DNA from: Trichomonas vaginalis G3
Lineage: Eukaryota > Parabasalia > Trichomonadida > Trichomonadidae
Assembly: GCF_026262505.1 (NCBI RefSeq)
Contig: NC_067208.1
Location: forward strand, 19,229,962-19,293,961
Length of the DNA: 64,000 nucleotides
Direction: 5' to 3'
Both the position numbers and the translations under genes were made by a program. Positions within the stretch are counted from its first letter, which is position 1; each line of letters starts with the position of its first letter. A model generated the notes under the pieces. The model was not told where the DNA came from and ran no database searches. It worked only from the letters and a program-made list of their open reading frames with translations. This document shows positions 60,737-64,000 of this stretch, in pieces.

Positions 60737-60973
60737 TTATAACTCTCTTCCTTTCTCCAACTCTTCTAACTTCTTCCTAAGTTCAGCAATGTTGTCCTCA
60801 TGAAGTTTAATCTTTCTCAAAATTCCTTCTTTATCTAATGGTTGCTTTATCTTTCTAAACTGAACTCTACCATCCTTCATAGTATGAATGTAAAAACCTT
60901 CTGGAATAGTTCCTGATTTAATGTATTCTACCAAAAACTTTTGTTTCATTGCTTCAGTGACTTTATTTGTCAT
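60737..60973 (-). CDS. Polinton small basic protein
   Basis: Starting at the ATG 60971-60973 the protein has about 78 residues: a short N-terminal helix, a beta-like motif FYIHTMKDGRVQFRK and a C-terminal coiled coil (NIAELRKKLEELEKG). The KDG motif recurs in another gene of this element (63081-63506). Function unknown. Confidence 0.5.
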   Translation of the reverse strand: MTNKVTEAMKQKFLVEYIKSGTIPEGFYIHTMKDGRVQFRKIKQPLDKEGILRKIKLHEDNIAELRKKLEELEKGREL

Positions 60974-61021
60974 TTCAATCAAATAAAAATTTTAATATTA
61001 AATAAAAATAACGTTATTTTT

Positions 61022-61264
61022 TCAGTAAGGAAACGCAGGAGTTTTACGATTTATTTGAGGAGTAGGTTCTGGTTTAAATGTTGGAGTCGGTTTTGGAGTT
61101 GACTTTTGAACAGGAGTTTGTAATTCCATAGGTTCAGGAGTCATTGAAGGCGTTGGAGTTTGTTTAACTTCAGCTACTTCAGTATTATTTACAACATTTG
61201 CTTTATTTCTTTTCAACATCATAACTGCTCCTGCTGTAGCTAGCAAACCTAGTGGGGAGACCAT
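61022..61264 (-). CDS. Polinton small protein with hydrophobic N-terminus
   Basis: A hydrophobic N-terminal segment (LGLLATAGAVMML) is followed by a Pro/Thr-rich tail with repeated TPxP motifs. It looks like a small membrane-associated or virion-like accessory protein. Its start region overlaps the neighbouring small frame. Function unknown. Confidence 0.4.
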   Translation of the reverse strand: MVSPLGLLATAGAVMMLKRNKANVVNNTEVAEVKQTPTPSMTPEPMELQTPVQKSTPKPTPTFKPEPTPQINRKTPAFPY

Positions 61265-61448
61265 ATCTTATATAAGGACTTGACCAAATGCTATTTTTGA
61301 CAGGAGCTGGTGGAACACCTAACCTTGGTGAAACTGCTCTTTGCCATTGTGCAGCTCGTAAGAAATATTCAATAGGTGCTCCATAATCGTTTGGTAAAGT
61401 TTGTTTCATAGATGGTGAAGGTTCACGAGAGCTTGATGAAGAACTCAT
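61203..61448 (-). CDS. Polinton small Ser-rich protein
   Basis: An 81-residue frame starting with a run of serines, containing YGAPIEYFLRAAQWQRA. It lies directly downstream of the capsid gene and overlaps the next small frame. Function unknown. Confidence 0.4.
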   Translation of the reverse strand: MSSSSSSREPSPSMKQTLPNDYGAPIEYFLRAAQWQRAVSPRLGVPPAPVKNSIWSSPYIRYGLPTRFASYSRSSYDVEKK

Positions 61449-61478
61449 TTATAAGCTTTAAAAATAAACGTTCATCCT

Positions 61479-63053
61479 TTATTCCTCACTGTCGTCCGTA
61501 GCTAAGTTATAGTCATCTAATCTTATTATTGGGATGCCATTAGCACGCACCTGAATGGCAAAGCAACAATCCCTCATAAATCCAATAAGTGGCTTTGGTA
61601 CATTTTCAGTTGCTAGTTCAATAGGTCCTTTAACAGACAATTTGTATGTTATTGGAGCAGTAGATGTTTGACCTTGCTGGAAGCAAAAGTCCACTTCTGT
61701 TGGAAAACCACATAAGAAATGTGTGTTGTCATAGCTATCCCATTTATGTTCCACACTACCATCATCCACCAATGACCTCATAACATCTTCATTAAATCCT
61801 ATCATATCATTGTTTGTATTGCAAGCGTTCGCAACCATTTCATAAAATACAGGTCCATATGATTTTTCGGGTTCTGCAGGCATATTTCCATAAGCTCCCA
61901 TGGAAAGCTGAAGATATTTAAACTTAGGGTTCTCAAAATTAACATAATAGTTGTCTTTCTTTCTAAATAGTGCCCAAATACTTTTAACATTAATAGGCGT
62001 ATAAGCTGCTGTAAATGTTGCACTTGAACTATCTGTATTCTTTGAGAATGAACCGTCCATAGGAATCCAATCCATAACTTTAACAGGAAAACATAAAGCC
62101 TCGTTTGTATAATGTTCTACAAGTTCTGTATAAATGTTAGGGTCTAAAGAGAATGACTTTGGATGAATGAAACATTCATTAAAATCCATCTTTGTTCGAA
62201 ATAGTTGTTGGGTTACAGTTGTAATAGTAACTGTTCCACTAGCTTCTACTGCCTTCGTTATCATAGTGAATGGTTCATTCCATGGAACAAATTTATTTGT
62301 CGGTGGATTTGAATCTGAAGCAAATGCAACTTTAAGAGTTGGATTGAAAGCAATGATATCATTTACAGATATAGATGTGCATTGTAAGGCGTCGCTACTG
62401 AACTTTACTTTAAGCTGAATGTTTCCTGCAAAAGCTGGAATAAATCGAATAGCTTCTAATGGAAGGAATCTTCTAACAGGAATTCTTAAACGAAGCTTAA
62501 AATCAAATGATTTTCCTGCTGTAATTGGACCACTAACAATTTGTCCTGTTCTGCATGTTCCCGAATGACTCCATACATCTTCATGTCGAGTCTTTGAGAA
62601 AACATCTACTTTCTTTATTTGTTCGGTAGTTTGTGAGTTTGAAGTTATATATGCTTCTTCTCTTGCGTTGTCTTGAGAATATACGATACGACCATTTGCA
62701 AGGATTTGATATCCAGCAACTGCATAGAAAGCGTCATCGAAACCAATCCAAAATCCTGGTGGGTTTGTTTTATTGGAACCTGAACCAATTTCTTTATCTA
62801 CAATAAATTGACCTTCCATTTTATACGTAATGAATGTATTGTAAAGGTCCAACATATTTTCACCAGGAGGTGAGAGATTGAATGTTACCCATGTGTTATC
62901 TTTAGCAGTTCCAGGTTGTGATGGAATCTTTGCGTCAGAATATTTTCTATTAGTGTCACCAATTTGAACTGCATTGTCTATGATATCGAAATATGAGCGA
63001 ATCTGATGAATATGCTCTGCTGGAGTAAATTCGTTTAACTGTTCGTTCTGCAT
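61479..63053 (-). CDS. Polinton major capsid protein (double jelly-roll type)
   Basis: The 524-residue protein has the length and beta-rich character of Polinton/adintovirus major capsid proteins, and patterns seen in that family, such as TWVTFNLSPPGENMLDLYNT, YQILANGRIVYSQ and FKLRLRIPVRRFLPLEA. It appears whole. It is the main evidence for the family of this element. Confidence 0.75.
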   Translation of the reverse strand: MQNEQLNEFTPAEHIHQIRSYFDIIDNAVQIGDTNRKYSDAKIPSQPGTAKDNTWVTFNLSPPGENMLDLYNTFITYKMEGQFIVDKEIGSGSNKTNPPGFWIGFDDAFYAVAGYQILANGRIVYSQDNAREEAYITSNSQTTEQIKKVDVFSKTRHEDVWSHSGTCRTGQIVSGPITAGKSFDFKLRLRIPVRRFLPLEAIRFIPAFAGNIQLKVKFSSDALQCTSISVNDIIAFNPTLKVAFASDSNPPTNKFVPWNEPFTMITKAVEASGTVTITTVTQQLFRTKMDFNECFIHPKSFSLDPNIYTELVEHYTNEALCFPVKVMDWIPMDGSFSKNTDSSSATFTAAYTPINVKSIWALFRKKDNYYVNFENPKFKYLQLSMGAYGNMPAEPEKSYGPVFYEMVANACNTNNDMIGFNEDVMRSLVDDGSVEHKWDSYDNTHFLCGFPTEVDFCFQQGQTSTAPITYKLSVKGPIELATENVPKPLIGFMRDCCFAIQVRANGIPIIRLDDYNLATDDSEE

Positions 63054-63080
63054 GTATTTACTTCGGATAAAAATATCTAT

Positions 63081-63506
63081 TTACTTCATTATTCTCACTC
63101 TTCTTCTTGGCATTCGTGGTGGAAGTTGTTTCTTGACATTTTCAATGAACTGTACATTCTCTTTTGTCTCAACTTCTTTCAATGGCGGGTCAGGATTCTT
63201 TGACTCGGTTTGTTTTTCAATGAAATTCACGAACTTTGCAATAAGCTCTTGGTTCGTTATTGAAAGTACATCTGGCTTCTTTTCTTCTTGTTCTATTGAC
63301 TTTTCAGTTTGAATAGAAGGCTTAACATGGCCTTCACCCTTGCCATACACCTTAATGTTGTCGCTTTCTGCATTCGCTAATGGAACCTTTCTTTTTCTTA
63401 CGTATATTTTACCATCTTTACTCTGACTTACGTAATAGAAAGGATGTTGTATTCCTCTTGCGTCATTTAATATAATAGACTCTCGCTCTGATTTTGACAA
63501 GCTCAT
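63081..63506 (-). CDS. Polinton small protein with KDG motif
   Basis: A 141-residue protein upstream of the capsid gene. Its N-terminal part has FYYVSQSKDGKIYVRK, matching the motif of the 60737-60973 product; the rest is charged and ends in PRMPRRRVRIMK. Function unknown; a DNA-binding or core protein is conceivable. Confidence 0.5.
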   Translation of the reverse strand: MSLSKSERESIILNDARGIQHPFYYVSQSKDGKIYVRKRKVPLANAESDNIKVYGKGEGHVKPSIQTEKSIEQEEKKPDVLSITNQELIAKFVNFIEKQTESKNPDPPLKEVETKENVQFIENVKKQLPPRMPRRRVRIMK

Positions 63507-63551
63507 TTTACATCGGTTAAAGTTTTAATTTTGTTTTTTATCTGCAGTCAA

Positions 63552-63812
63552 ATGACTCAGACAAGCCCTACGGACAAGACCCAAGGGGTCATAGATGTTG
63601 AAGCATTGAAGAAAGAAATTCGTGAGCAAATTTTATCCGAACTGAAGGAACAAAAACAAGAACAAAAGCCAGAGAGACCAAAGAGAAAACTTAGTGAAAA
63701 ACAACTTGCTGCATTAGCTGCTGGAAGACAAAAGAACCCACGTTTGCTGGCGAAGAAAGCTAGAGAAGAAGCTGAAGCAAAAGCTAAAGAAGCTGAAGCA
63801 AAGAAAGAGTAA
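63552..63812 (+). CDS. Polinton small coiled-coil basic protein
   Basis: From the ATG at 63552 the protein is about 86 residues, Lys/Glu-rich, with a helix rich in Ala and Glu at the C-terminus (AREEAEAKAKEAEAKKE). It is transcribed away from the capsid cluster. Function unknown. Confidence 0.45.
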   Translation: MTQTSPTDKTQGVIDVEALKKEIREQILSELKEQKQEQKPERPKRKLSEKQLAALAAGRQKNPRLLAKKAREEAEAKAKEAEAKKE

Positions 63813-63836
63813 ATGGTTTATTTTTATCCGAATTAA

Positions 63837-64000
63837 ATGTATAGACAAATACCTTTATCTGTTGCGTTCAGTAGTGAAAACCCTGACGTCAAAATAAAGG
63901 GGAACAGAGTAACGTTTAAGTTTCCAACAGACTGGATTGTGAACATTAATGAAGAGAAGTACATTGGCATAACATCTATGTATATAACACGTGCTTTCAG
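63837..64000 (+). CDS. Polinton gene, 5' end only (possibly minor capsid)
   Basis: An ATG at 63837 opens a frame that runs off the window: MYRQIPLSVAFSSENPDVKI, then beta-like VTFKFPTDWIVNINEEKYIG. The strand-rich start after a basic gene is compatible with a minor capsid (penton-like) protein, but too little is visible to say. Confidence 0.45.
   Translation, partial: MYRQIPLSVAFSSENPDVKIKGNRVTFKFPTDWIVNINEEKYIGITSMYITRAF

Larger units (their letters stand above)
60033..64000. mobile_element. Polinton/Maverick element, left part (continues past the window)
   Basis: The element is recognised by its major capsid protein and a set of small closely packed genes on both strands. The left end is placed at about 60033, where a resident frame stops abruptly and sequence begins AGTTAGTATGG, fitting the AG start usual for Polinton ends. 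About 220 bp of non-coding terminal sequence (with short repeats) precede the first gene. The visible genes look whole, so the copy is probably young. Polymerase, integrase, protease and packaging ATPase would lie to the right, outside the window. The right end and target duplication cannot be checked. Confidence 0.8.

Noticed and set aside
1-64000. tRNA genes
   Set aside because: No convincing B-box (GGTTCGANTCC-like) with a cloverleaf was found on either strand by eye; a tRNA-scanning run would be decisive.

Overview
The window looks like nuclear DNA of a trichomonad protist, most likely Tritrichomonas foetus or a close relative. The sequence is strongly AT-rich. Long genes are uninterrupted by introns, and stop codons often merge with TAAA (the trichomonad poly-A style signal). 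Two genes have a TCAYTW-like initiator just upstream of the ATG. The gene content also fits: BspA-like leucine-rich repeat proteins, an ALK/LTK-type glycine-rich protein, a flagellar KATNIP-like protein, many kinases and a Polinton/Maverick. The species name is an inference.

Layout. 1-4384 (minus): a large SF2 helicase-like gene whose frame stays open past a TGA to the window edge. 4385-6818: non-coding but highly structured, with a roughly 115-bp periodic array of hairpins and other short repeats. 6819-10021: one small gene, an inverted copy of its 5' end, a MITE-like element and a candidate structured RNA. 10022-23634: a housekeeping block with a beta-propeller/coiled-coil protein, a UBR1-type E3 ubiquitin ligase, a PP1-like phosphatase, a reticulon-like membrane protein and a PDI-like ER protein. 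It is split by a near-perfect inverted repeat with arms of about 430 bp. 23749-36853 (minus): one giant gene of about 4,370 codons with an undescribed basic repeat, Ser/Arg blocks, LGNLP repeats and an 84-bp tandem array; one extra base in the array splits the frame. 37255-42796: a small ORF and two head-to-head BspA-like genes that both begin in mid-repeat. 43097-50029: an importin-beta-like protein, a glycine-rich gene without a start codon, and a PH-AGC pseudokinase. 50030-54072: gene-poor, with foldback elements including a perfect 32-bp hairpin. 54073-57636: a KATNIP-like protein, a CAMK-type kinase and a two-TM protein. 57637-60032: non-coding, then the 3' end of a resident gene cut by the left end of a Polinton, which runs off the right edge from about 60033.

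There is no operon logic. Genes alternate strands, and several pairs are convergent with very short gaps (10022/13841, 22012/23749, 54073/55445). The most unusual material is structural: the hairpin array, the palindromes, the giant repeat protein and the BspA inversion junction. No tRNA, rRNA or CRISPR array was seen.
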